Assembly: GCA_028554755.1 (NCBI GenBank)
Contig: JAPTOF010000015.1
Location: 14,457,501-14,521,500 of the forward strand
Length of the DNA stretch: 64,000 nt
Source of the DNA: Cordia subcordata
Lineage: Eukaryota > Streptophyta > Magnoliopsida > Boraginales > Cordiaceae
Direction of reading: 5' to 3'
The position numbers were made by a program, and so were the translations under genes. How positions within the stretch are numbered: the first letter of the stretch is position 1; the number at the start of each line of letters is the position of its first letter. The notes below the pieces were generated by a model. The model saw only the letters and a list, made by a program, of their open reading frames with translations, was not told where the DNA came from and searched no databases. Shown piece by piece: positions 23,238 through 33,526 of the stretch.

Positions 23238-23665
23238 CTAGCAATTCCCCGTTGAAATCTTTGAACACTTGTCGAAGGCGAACTCGTTCTTTTGGAAAAT
23301 AAGTGCCGCTTGAGGTTGGAACTTTGGGATTTGCGATAGTGTGAATGATAGTGATATACTGCACAGCTTGCCCATCTTTTGAAGCTTACAACAACAATGT
23401 CGATCTACTCTCTTGTCCTCGAAAATGTAATGGGCCATCGCTTTTCCACACGGTCTTGTGAGGACGACAATGCATCTTCCTAGGAATGCATAATACCCTT
23501 TCCTTGGTTGTGGGGGTAACGGCTGGCCGTACCATGGGTCATCTGGTTCTGTTTCAATGGGCGGTTTCTCAATGACTTCTTGTGCATCAGATACCAGAAA
23601 CTGTGCAGTACATATAAACACGAAGACCAAAATGGACGCAGGGTCCAATGGAGTTCCTTAGCCAT
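23238..23665 (-). pseudogene. Copy C: ECA1/prolamin-like gene with a 1-bp frameshift at codon 8
   Basis: It is nearly identical to copy B, but a CCCC run after codon 7 is CCC here, shifting the frame inside the signal peptide. From the ATG at 23665 the product would be unrelated after MAKELHWT. The rest of the frame is otherwise open, keeps all eight mature cysteines, and differs from B by Asp67 to Val and a Leu to Phe near the C terminus. No in-frame ATG restores a secreted product. A homopolymer base-call error cannot be excluded, in which case this would be a third functional copy. Its TATA box is intact at 23714-23721. Confidence 0.7.
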
Positions 23666-23713
23666 TATGGTACGATCAAATGTCGTTACTTAAAGCGTGA
23701 GGTGGCACTTCTT

Positions 23714-23721
23714 CTTTTATA
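23714..23721 (-). promoter_or_regulatory. TATA box of copy C
   Basis: TATAAAAG on the minus strand, about 49 bp upstream of the ATG at 23665; identical to copy B. Confidence 0.6.
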
Positions 23722-25300
23722 ACAGCGAGAAAATGGTCATGCTCATTAAATAACTCAAGGATCACAAAGTTTTGTGTTGTCTTGTTGCAATAAATTTTCC
23801 GAACCGTAACCCCCGTGGGAGCCTATTCGCTCGAAAAATTAGGGGAAGAAAGATCTCGATTGAATCCACGAGTTATTAGTTCTCGCAAATTATTAAGTTC
23901 TATTGATCAGTACATAAATTTACCTGTTCGAATGCTTTATTCCACAAAAATTACGTGAAACTGCCACGCCTTAATAAGGCCAAGAGGCCGAACCACAGTG
24001 TTGAATGCTTTCGTACGAACTCCGGGAGACGTTATAAGTTTAAAGCAGATCGAATTCAGTTCGGTAACAAAAGGGATTGCATGTAGATCTAGCCGCGACG
24101 ACCACAATCTATAATACATGCCCTAAAACTTCCATTATTCTTCGTAGCCAACGTTATCCGACGCTTTTTCTCTTTTCACAAGACCGTGCTCTCGAACACA
24201 GGATCTGATAATTTATGCGTATGAAGGAACTACGCAGACAGCTATCCCAATTTTTTTAGTCGTCAACGGTAGGTCTCTCGCCAGCGCGAGCCGCTAGGAA
24301 TTTGATTGGGTTATTATGGCACAATTTCAAGAGAACGAAATGCACGGAAAGAACAATTGTTACTCTTGCAATGACTCCGATTGATTTTTGGATGATCCAT
24401 CGTCGGTCTAGGCGTAATGATTCGGTCAAGACAAAAAAGTTGCTCATCGCTGAGTTATTTTTCCCTGACACTTGCGACCAATGGTAAACTACCACAACAT
24501 TAATTATAAAAGCCCGCGGCAAGTTTTACGTCGGATAACTAAACTTTTGAACTCTTAAGGAATGTAGGTAGCCAAAAGAGATGTCAATAGTCCAAATTCC
24601 CACTTGATATATGAAGAAAGGGTACTGCGTTTCAAAAAGATACACAAATATTTTTCAACATGGAGAAATTGTTACGACCGATAAAACGGGACGCACGGTA
24701 ATATCTAGTGCTATGCCGCATAGATCATGTTTTTTGCACATTAGATGTCCGAGTAATGGTTAGCAGCGCAACGCCATTTTACTTGAATTCTTCTGTCAGG
24801 GGATCAATTCTCACAAGTTTTCTTTCTTTTTATTTTCTCCTTTGTGCTCTCCTTTCTCACCAATCACACATTTCAATTAAATAAAGAGAGAAATCCATGA
24901 AGCGATTTTTTATTCTTGGCAGTTGTGGGAAAGGATTGTGAGAGACGATCATAATCAAATTCTTTTGCAATCAGTTATGTGATTCTACAATCTTCAGAAC
25001 ACTGCGGACTGTGAAATTAATCGAGTGCACATTAGAAATAGTACTAAGACTCTAAGGAATCGAGTGAATTCTTTAAAATGCTTGGAGGATAGAAATAAGT
25101 TATGAAAGAAACGTTTCATTCGTAGTCGGAGAAGTTAACATCCTCCAAAAGCAAGATTGTCGGATAGATCTTAAATGTCCCCTCGAAAATTAAAGTTTAC
25201 GGGCTGCACCGCTATCGCTCTCGCGTAACACGGTATGGTCCTCTGATAACTGCATATTCAATACAGAGAGTAAACCTCAGGCGCCTTATTCTTTTTCCTA

Positions 25301-25495
25301 CTAGCAATTCCCCGTTGAAATCTTTGAACACTTGTCGAAGGCGAACTCGTTCTTTTGGAAAATAAGTGCCGCTTGAGGTTGGAACTTTGGGATTTGCGAT
25401 AGTGTGAATGATAGTGATATACTGCACAGCTTGCCCATCTTTTGAAGCTTACAACAACAATGTCGATCTACTCTCTTGTCCTCGAAAATGTAAGT
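25301..25495 (-). pseudogene. Copy D: 5'-truncated ECA1/prolamin-like gene
   Basis: The C-terminal part from HYIFEDKRVDRHCCC to the stop is present and nearly identical to copy C. Upstream of it, at about 25490-25495, the sequence switches to spacer that belongs roughly 1.2 kb away in the unit (AATGTAGGTAGC...). The start codon, signal peptide and first two cysteines are therefore lost. The breakpoint coincides with the change from the homogenised block to older, CpG-poor sequence, pointing to unequal recombination. Confidence 0.85.
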
Positions 25496-26220
25496 AATGT
25501 AGGTAGCTAAAAGTGATGTCAATAGTCCAGTCCCCACTTGACATATGAAGAAAGGGTATATATATATATATATATTTTTTCAACATGGAGATATTGTTAC
25601 GACATATAAAAGAAATGCACGGTAATATCTAGTGCTTTGTCGCATAGATCATGGTTTTTGCAGATTAGATGTCCGAGTAATGGTTGGCAGTGCACTGCCA
25701 TTTTACTTGAATTCTTTTTTCAGGTGACCAATTCTTGCAAGTTTTCTTTCTTTTTATTTTCTCTTTTGTGTTCTCCATTCTCACCAATCACATATTTCAA
25801 TTAAATAGAGAGAGAAATACATGATGCGATTTTTCTATGAGCAATTGTTGGAAAGGATTTTGAGAGACAATCATAATCAAATTCTTTGCAATGAGCTTTG
25901 TGATTCTACAATCTTTGGAACACTTCGGACTGGGAAATTAATCGAGTGGACATTAGAAATAGTACCAAAACTCTAAGGAATTGAGTAAATTGTTTAAAAT
26001 GCTTTGAGGATAGAAATAAGTTATGAAAGAAATGTTTCATTCATAGTCAGAGAAATTAACATCCTCCCAAAGTTAGATTATTGGACAGATCTTAAATGTC
26101 TCCTTTAGAATTAAAGTTTATGCGGCAGACCTCTATTAGTTTCTCGTAACACGATATGTTTCTCTGTTAATTACATATCAATACATAGAGTAAACCTTAG
26201 TCGCCTTATTCTTTTTCCTA

Positions 26221-26649
26221 CTAGCAATTCCCCGTTGAAATCTTTGAACACTTGTCCAAGGCAAACTCATTCTTTTGGAAAATAAGTGCCACTTGAGGTT
26301 GGAACTTTGGGATTTGCGAAAGTGTAAATGATAACGATAAACTGCATAGTTCACCCATTTTTTGAAGTTTACAACAACAATGTCGATCTATTCTCTTATC
26401 CTTGAAAATGTAATGGGCCATCTCTTTTCCACAAGGTCTTGTTAGGATGTCAATGCATCTTCCTAGGAATGCATAATACCCTTTCCTTGGTTGTGGGGGT
26501 AACGACTGGCCGTACCATAGGTCATCTGGTTCTGTTTCAATGGGTGGTTTCTTAATGATTTCTTGTGCATCAAATACCACAAACTGTGTAATACATATAA
26601 ACACCAAGACCAAGATGGAAGTAAGGATCCAATGGAGTTCCTTGGCCAT
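26221..26649 (-). CDS. Copy E: intact divergent ECA1/prolamin-like secreted protein
   Basis: 142 aa, intronless and the same length as copy B, with about 19 substitutions (roughly 87% identity) and no gaps. All eight mature cysteines, the PPQPRKGYYAFLGRC segment and the STGNC C terminus are unchanged. Changes cluster in the signal peptide and in charged positions (A76E, E83K, K100E). The frame has stayed open although its surrounding spacer has decayed strongly relative to copy B, which suggests purifying selection. The TATA box is conserved at 26699-26706. The likely product is secreted; family and caveats are as for copy B. Confidence 0.7.
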   Translation of the reverse strand: MAKELHWILTSILVLVFICITQFVVFDAQEIIKKPPIETEPDDLWYGQSLPPQPRKGYYAFLGRCIDILTRPCGKEMAHYIFKDKRIDRHCCCKLQKMGELCSLSLSFTLSQIPKFQPQVALIFQKNEFALDKCSKISTGNC

Positions 26650-26698
26650 TATGGTACCATCAAATGTAGTTAGTTGGAGGTAAGAGGTAGCACTTCAT

Positions 26699-26706
26699 CT
26701 TTTATA
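26699..26706 (-). promoter_or_regulatory. TATA box of copy E
   Basis: TATAAAAG on the minus strand, 50 bp upstream of the ATG at 26649, conserved in sequence and distance with copies B and C. Confidence 0.6.
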
Positions 26707-27611
26707 ACAACGAGAAAATGGTCATGTTTATTAAATAACTCAAGGATCACATTGTTTTGTATGGTCTTGTTGCAATAAATTTTCTTAAACGTAACCCCCA
26801 TGAGAGCCTATTAGCTCAAAAAATTAGGGGAAAAAAGATCTTGATTGAATCCACGAGTTATTAGTTCTCGTAAATGATTAAGTTATATTGATCAGTACAT
26901 AAATTTACCTATTCGGATGTTTTATTCCACAAAAATTACGTGAAACTGCCACACCTTAATAAGACCAAGAGATCGAACAATAGAGACCCATAGTGTTGAA
27001 TGTTTTTGTACGAACTCCGAGAGACATTATAAGTTTGAAGCAGATCCAATTCAGTTCGATAACAAAAGGGATTGCATGTAGATCTAGCCATGACGACCAC
27101 AATCTATATTACATGTCCTAAACTTCAATTATTCTTTGTAACCAATGTCATCCGATACTCTTTTTTCTTTTCCCAAGACCATATTCTCGAACACAGGATT
27201 TGATAATTTATTCATATGAAGGGACTATGCAGATAGTTTTCTCAATTTTTTTAGTCGTGAATTGTAGGTCTCTCGGTAGCACGAGTTGCAAGAAATTTGA
27301 ATCAGTTATTATGCATGATTTCAAGAGAATGAATGCACGGAAAAAACAATTGTTACTCTTATAATGACTCCAATTGATTTTTGGTTGGTCCACCATCAGT
27401 CTAGACGTAATGATTCGATCAAAACAACAAAAAAAAAAAAAAATGCTCATCTTTGAGTTATTTTTCCCTGAACACTTGCAACAAATGATAAACTATCACA
27501 ACTTTAACTAAAAAACCCGTGACATATTTTACATCTAAATAACAAAACTGTTGAACTCTCAGTGAATGTAAGCAGCCAAAAAAGGTGTAGAAAGTCCAGT
27601 CGCCACTAGAT

Positions 27612-29172
27612 ACCTCAAGGATCACATTGTTTTGTTTGGTCTTGTTGCAATAAATTTTCCTAAATGTAACCCCCAAAGGAGGCCATTAGTTCAAAAAATT
27701 AGGAAAGAAAGATCTTGACTGGATCCACAATTTATTTGTTCTCTCATATGTTATTAAGTTTTATTGAACCATACATAAGTTTACTTGTTTGAATGCTTTA
27801 TTCCTCAAAATTTGCCTGAAACTGCCCCCCTTAATAAGTCCAAAAGATCGAACAGTACAGGCCCAAAGAGTTGAATTTTCTGTACGAACTTCCTAGAGAC
27901 ATTTTAAGTTTGAAGCAAATCCTATTTAGTTCGATAACTAAAAAGCTTGTAAGTAAATCGAGCCATGACAACCACAATCTCTATTACATCCACTAAAATT
28001 TAAATTATTCTTTGTAAACAACATCGTTCGATACTATTTTCTTTTCACAAAATCATATTTTGACCATTGGATTCAATAATTTGTCCATAAAAAGGAACTA
28101 TGCAGATAGTTATCTCAATCTTTTGGGTCATGAATGGTAGGTCTTTAGTCAATGCTGGTCGCTGGAAATTTAAATCAATTGTTATGGCTTAATTTCAAAA
28201 GATTGAAATGCACGGAAAAAACAATTGTTACTCTTATAATAACACTATTTAATTTATTGTTGATCCACCATCAATGTAGACGTAATGATTTGGTCGAAAC
28301 AAGAATTTTGCTCATCTCTGAGTTTTTTTTACCCTGAAGACTTGTAACAAATAATAAATTACCACAACTTTAACTAAAAAAAAATATCCGTAACATATAT
28401 TACGTCACAATAACAAAACTCTTGAACTCTTAGGGAATGTAGGTAGCCAAAAAAAGATGTCGGAAGTCTAGTCATCACTAGATATATTATGAAAAGGTAC
28501 TCATTTTTAGGGAAAAAATTATTTTTTAACATGGAGATATTGTTATGACATATAAAAGGAATGCATGGTAATGTCTAGTACGTCTCGCAAAGATCATATT
28601 TTTTGTATATTAGATGTCCGAGAAATGGCTCGCAACGTAATACCATTTTACTTGAATTCTTTTTCTCCGGTGATCAACTTTTGCAAGTTTTCTTTCTTTT
28701 TATGTTGTCTTTTGTGTTCTCCTTTCTCATCAATCACATATTTTAATTTAATAGAGAGGGAAAAAAAATGACATGATTTTTCTATAGTTATAGAGACTCA
28801 TATTAGTAGTTGCTGTAAAGGATCTAGAGAAAATCATAATGCGAATTCTTTTGCAATGAGTTCTATGATTCTACAATCTTTAGAGCACTTTGGAGTGGAG
28901 AAATTGATCGAGTAGACATTAGAAATAGTACCAAAACTCTAACAAATTAAGTACACTCTTTGAAATGCTTAGAGGATAGAAATAAGTTATGAAAGAAATG
29001 TTTCATTCAAAGTTGGTTAAACTAATATCCACCAAAAATAAGATCATTAGACAGATCTTAAAAGTCTCCTCAAGAATTAAACTTTATGGGGTACGCCTAT
29101 ATTACGCTTTCGTAACACGATACGTTTCTCTAATAATTACATATTCAAGACAGAGAGTAAACCTTAGTCGCC
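27612..29172. repeat. Unit F: spacer-only array copy without gene
   Basis: Starting with CTCAAGGATCACATTGTTTTG the sequence repeats the spacer that lies upstream of gene E (from about 26743) and runs through the whole spacer to GAGTAAACCTTAGTCGCCTTG. It stops about 20 bp short of the position where the next gene's stop codon should lie, where a Copia-type element begins. The unit is diverged and CpG-poor, and no gene copy remains. Confidence 0.8.
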
Positions 29173-30180
29173 TTGTTAGAAATTTTCAAAATTGTGAATA
29201 GTTGCATGGCTTCATTAATAGTCACCAATTCTAAAAGTCATGGCTTCATATATAAATACAAATTGTTTCATAAATACCTCCCAAAGCTACCAAAAGTTAC
29301 ATCGCTTCATCCCAAAAAGATGTGTAGTTTAAAAAAGATGCATGGTTTCAAAGAGACATATAGTTTCGAATAGGTGCTTTGGAAATCTATAAATATACGA
29401 GTTTGGCTAGAAAAATTTAGATTGAAATAAAAACATTCACAAACACTATTTTTTGAATCTAGACATTATTTTGTTTTTAAATTGCTGTAGAAATCTACAT
29501 ACAAAGCTCCAAAATTCTATTCTTGCAAACTTAATGATTATTCATAAAGTTAATTTCGTTAATGCAACACGCAATTAACAAGGGCTTCATTGTATCTTAT
29601 AGGTTTATTCGCAGAACCCAGTTTGCACATTTTATAGGGGCAAATAAAGCCTTAAGGATAACAACACTTTAACATGCCTTGAAGTCATTTCTAGAATTTT
29701 GATATCTATCAACAATTTCCTTTACAATCTTGAGGCTTTAATTTGTGAAAATTTTGGAAAATGGATTCTGCAACTTTGAGAGATATGGCATGAGATTTTG
29801 TGAAACTGGAATGCTTGGATGATGGGAATTTTATTCGCTAGTAGAAGAAGATGCATTTTCTACTTGTACTGCTTAAAGTGGTTTATGTACTAAAAACTCC
29901 TAGGCTAGTAGAAAGCGAGTCTAAAACTTTGGTAGACACACGTGCAAGACAAAAATGGGAAAATGATGATTAGATTTGTAGAGGGTACATTTTGAATGGA
30001 ATGTCTGATACTTCGTCCGATACATATCAAGTCGAGCCTACTACCAAGAATCTTTGGGAAAAACTAGAGGGAAGACACATAATTGAAGACGTCGCAATAA
30101 GAAATTTATTGTTAGCCATTTGTTGTTCATCAAACAAATTGTGGGACCACCTAGGGGATTTTTGTCGGTCCTCAAAATAG
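29173..30180 (+). mobile_element. Copia-type LTR and gag remnant
   Basis: Begins TGTTAGAAATTTTC at the array breakpoint and contains a TATA-like CATATATAAATACA near 29247, both typical of Copia LTRs. Frame fragments from about 29780 read KKMHFLLVLLKVVYVLKTPR, ARQKWENDD, then ILNGMSDTSSDTYQ and TKNLWEKLEGRH. These are plant Copia gag (UBN2 type). Stops and frameshifts disrupt the frame, and it ends near 30180. No pol, zinc knuckle or 3' LTR follows. Confidence 0.65.
29780..30180 (+). pseudogene. Copia gag (UBN2-type) fragment
   Basis: Readable blocks in order are KLECLDDGNFIR, KKMHFLLVLLKVVYVLKTPR, LVDTRARQKWENDD, then after a stop GYILNGMSDTSSDTYQ, EPTTKNLWEKLEGRH and IEDVAIRNLL. The family normally has RW-KKM-FLL-TLKVVYVL-TP and ICRGHILNGLSD. 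At least one in-frame stop and a frame change interrupt it. Confidence 0.7.
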
Positions 30181-31842
30181 AATGATGCTGGAAAGAATTT
30201 TTATTCAGACATTAATTGGTCGTGTATTAGTAGATGATATATATATGTGTGTGTGTGTGGGCCCTCATTGTTAGCCCAATAGCCAAGTAACATATGAGCT
30301 ACACAACTCTTTTCAATAAGACCAAAATTGACTTAACGGGACTAGGCACGCACCACCTTTTCAATCTCCAAAATAAGAGACAAAGTAATTAAACTATCTT
30401 TAAAAATTGTGAATAACGAAATATCCAATAAAATGTCGATTGTCATCTTTATTTGTTGAAATTTTCAAACACTATTTAAAAGTTAGTTTATTAGTATTAT
30501 ATTAGTCTAGTTTGCAAGCCAAAAAAGTAAGTTTTAATATGGAATTCAAATCCAAGAAATTTTTATTTAACTTATTATTCTTATTTAAATTCATTAATAT
30601 CTGATCACAAAAAATTTTGCTTCTCATTTCTAAATTATATTATTATAATTCTTAGATAAGAAATTCTAAGGATGCATATTCACTTAGTAATAATCATATG
30701 ATACTATTTTATTGGAAAAATGCATAATTGGCTACTACCAAAAAATAATTTAAAATTACAAAAAAAAAAATTTGAAATCCCGTGCGAAGCACGAAATATG
30801 AATTATCAATTGAACAGTTAACCAAACTAATGACCATATTTAGGGTCTATTCGACACAGCTAGTTGTTAGGATAAGTGATAGTTATTAGTTATTAGAGTA
30901 GCTAATAACTATTTGGATAACTAATAACTATCATATTTTAATTGTTAGTAGATAATTGTTTAATTAATTGATTAAACAAAATGTGCAATTAAGATACCGT
31001 GCATCTAAAAATTGGTACATCGTACATCGACCAACCAGTTAGGATACTATGCACCTAAGGAATGGTACACCATACACCCACCAACCACTATACACCCAAA
31101 GAATTGTGCCTTTCATGCATTCAAATATATAAAGACACGATAGTAGTGTGTTTACAACTTTATTAATATATATTCACAGATTTTATATTATATGTTTATA
31201 ACTTTTAATTATTTACAGATTACATATTGTATATTTGTAATTTTAACACTTTATGTTTAAAACTTTTAATTATTTACAATTTAAATATTCAATATTCTTA
31301 TATTGTAGGTTTAATTTTTTTATATTATATGTTCACAATGATAAAGTACCTACCCACGACTATTTAAGATAAGTTCACATGATATACATGTCCATAAACT
31401 GTCAAACACGTAACATGTAAACGCTCTGTTCGCATCTTGCAAACTCGGAAAAAATAAAACAAAACAAAGAACCTGAAGACCTCACTTAAATCATCACAGC
31501 ATTCACCCAAAATTAACTAAGCACCCAACCAGACTCTATTACACAAAATCTGAAACAGATAATACAAATCTCGACACCATAAGAAGATTTTTTTTTTTTT
31601 GAAAAAAAAAAAAGCAAAAGAAAACACATGAAATCACCAAAACATGGACTCCTTCACGAACAAATGAAATGACCAAAAAGGAAGCAAAAGGGAGTTAAAA
31701 AAAAAAGCCGTAGTGGGTGATGACTTTGGCTTTTAACTCCACCAACCTTATTGGGCCTCATTTAGCTCTTGCTTACTTGGAGAATAACACTATGGCATTT
31801 ATTTATTTTTTAAAATTATATAGGAGAGTGATACAAGAACTA

Positions 31843-31942
31843 ATAGATAGGAAGAGAAGACAGTAAAGAGAGGGGAGAGAGAAGAGAGAAGATCAGTCGA
31901 CGGGAAGAAGAGAGAGAGAAGGGAGAGGAGAGAAAAGAGAAG
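31843..31942. repeat. 100-bp polypurine (GA-rich) tract
   Basis: The plus strand is almost entirely A and G (GAGAGAAGAGAGAAGA...), broken mainly by ATCAGTCGACGG in the middle. Such tracts can bind BPC/GAGA-type factors in plants or form triplex DNA; no function is shown here. Confidence 0.6.
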
Positions 31943-31983
31943 TCATGTTGCGTGCTGATTTGATTTGTATGTTTTGCTTTACC

Positions 31984-32412
31984 CCGTGTTTGGATTCAAG
32001 GTAGAGAATTTAATAAAGGAAAGGAAATAATGGGATTATAAAAGAAAGGAGAAAAAAGATTAATTCTTGTTTGAATTGAAAAAAAATTGTGAAGATAAAG
32101 TTTATAAAGGATTGTAGTTTTTTCTTCTTTTGGATTGAAAGAAAATGAAAAGAAGGGATAAATTTTATATTTAAATGGATATTTATATCTTTTATTACTT
32201 TTATGTTTAAACATAAAATAAAAATAAAAAAGTCATTCCAATAAAAAAGAATTCTCTCCCTCCATTTCCTCCCAATTTGGGAGGATCAATATTAAAGGAA
32301 ATAAGGGGATTGGTCCAATCCCCTCTTAAACCCATCTTTCTAAATCATTTCTACCCAAACAAGGGAAAGGATTCATAAATCCTTCCTAATCCATTCCCTT
32401 CCCCCATTCCCT
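31984..32412. mobile_element. Probable MITE
   Basis: CCGTGTTTGGATTCAAGG near the left end and ACCCAAACAAGGGAAAGG near the right are partly complementary (TGTTTGG/CCAAACA). The interior is a decayed fold-back of GGAAAGGAAATAATGGGATT on the left and AATCCATTCCCTTCCCCC on the right. Boundaries and target duplication are uncertain. Confidence 0.4.
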
Positions 32413-33526
32413 CCCAATTTGCGAGTGGAAGACTCAAAAAGAGGTGTATAGTGCTAAATAGACGTATGGTGTAAGGGGTGTATGGCAAAATTTGCATAAA
32501 ATATGTTTGATAAAATTAGTTGGGTGTATATCAAAATTTGTATAAAATATATTTGATAAAATTAGTTGTTAAACCGGTTGAATAATGTGAAATAACATAA
32601 AAAGACTTTAATATTACACTATTATAGTTATTGTTATTACTATTATTGAAATAAGATATCTTATTTCATAATTAGATATATTTTATAATAATATTTTATT
32701 ATTAAAGCATAATAAAATCTATTTTTTTTAATAAATCATTTGTATCAATATTATAAAAATATATATTTTTTAATAGACTCAAAATTTACTTTGTCAAAGA
32801 AAATAATAAATAGACTAATAAAACTTCCAACTTTTTAATTTATTTTGATGTGGATAAAGTTGGAACTTAATTTTTGTGTTAATTTGAATTTATATTTGTC
32901 AAAAAAAAAAGTAAAATTGTAGAAAGAAATTAAAAGGATTAGAAATTATTGGATTGCCAAAAAAAGATTAGAGAGAAGATAAAATTACCAACAAATGATT
33001 TAACACCAAAAGTAATTGAGAAAAGTTTAAAGTTTTAAAGTTCAAAAAAATCCCATGAAATGTCTTGAAAATACAATTTTTATTTTTACCAAACAATAAT
33101 AACTTGAATAAATAATATTCTAACATAATCAAAACACTAAAAATTACTTAAAATTCTATTTTGAGTTATTTTTGGATGTTGCAAGAGCATCGCCCAATTC
33201 ATGCTCTAAGTCGATTAATAGTTTACCCGTCAAATGTTTCACTTCTCCATCCAACCCTTTGGACCTCTCTCTACACTTGTGGTTTGAACTATAAATACTG
33301 AATGAAAAAGTAGCAATGAGACTATAAAAATAAAAAAATAAAAATAAAGGAAAGTAGCACTGAGACTAGGTTTTTTACACTTGAAAAGTATATTGCACAA
33401 CCCTTAATCATATATAAACATTTCAGATATGAAGAATTGAAGTTTATCTGTGTGGAATGATAGAGATATGAACAAGCAACTGGATGTGAAGTACAAGAAT
33501 ATATGTCCAATAGTAACCTAATATGA

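Larger units (their letters stand above)
19026..29172. repeat. Tandem array of ~2.06-kb units, each carrying a small secreted-protein gene
   Basis: Equivalent gene starts lie at 19535 (A), 21610 (B), 23665 (C), about 25490 (D, truncated) and 26649 (E), giving full-unit spacings of 2075 and 2055 bp. Equivalent stop positions (19108, 21182, 23238, 25301, 26221) agree. From about 20175 to 25495 the copies are nearly identical; before and after this block they diverge strongly. D is joined to spacer at about 25495, and E is joined to a spacer-only unit at 27611/27612, both by deletion or unequal exchange. The left end is an Athila-type LTR and the right end a Copia-type remnant, each placed inside a unit. 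Confidence 0.9.
30181..33526. other. Gene-free AT-rich intergenic DNA
   Basis: I see no coding exon. Contents: (TA)n/(TG)n near 30238-30260; CCCGTGCGAAGCACG hairpin at 30779-30793; MITE-like stretch with TTATTAGTTATTAG near 30846-30960; a repeated CCATACACCCACCAACC block near 31000-31110; AT-rich duplicated sequence near 31160-31330; a purine tract at 31843-31942; a MITE-like element near 31984-32412; and a 45-bp direct duplication (AAATTTGTATAAAATAT) near 32488-32575. Confidence 0.7.

Noticed and set aside
23238..23648. Long frame of array copy C read from 23648
   Set aside because: It would need a TTG start, which plant nuclear genes do not normally use, and would lack most of the signal peptide. 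Treated as a frameshifted pseudogene.
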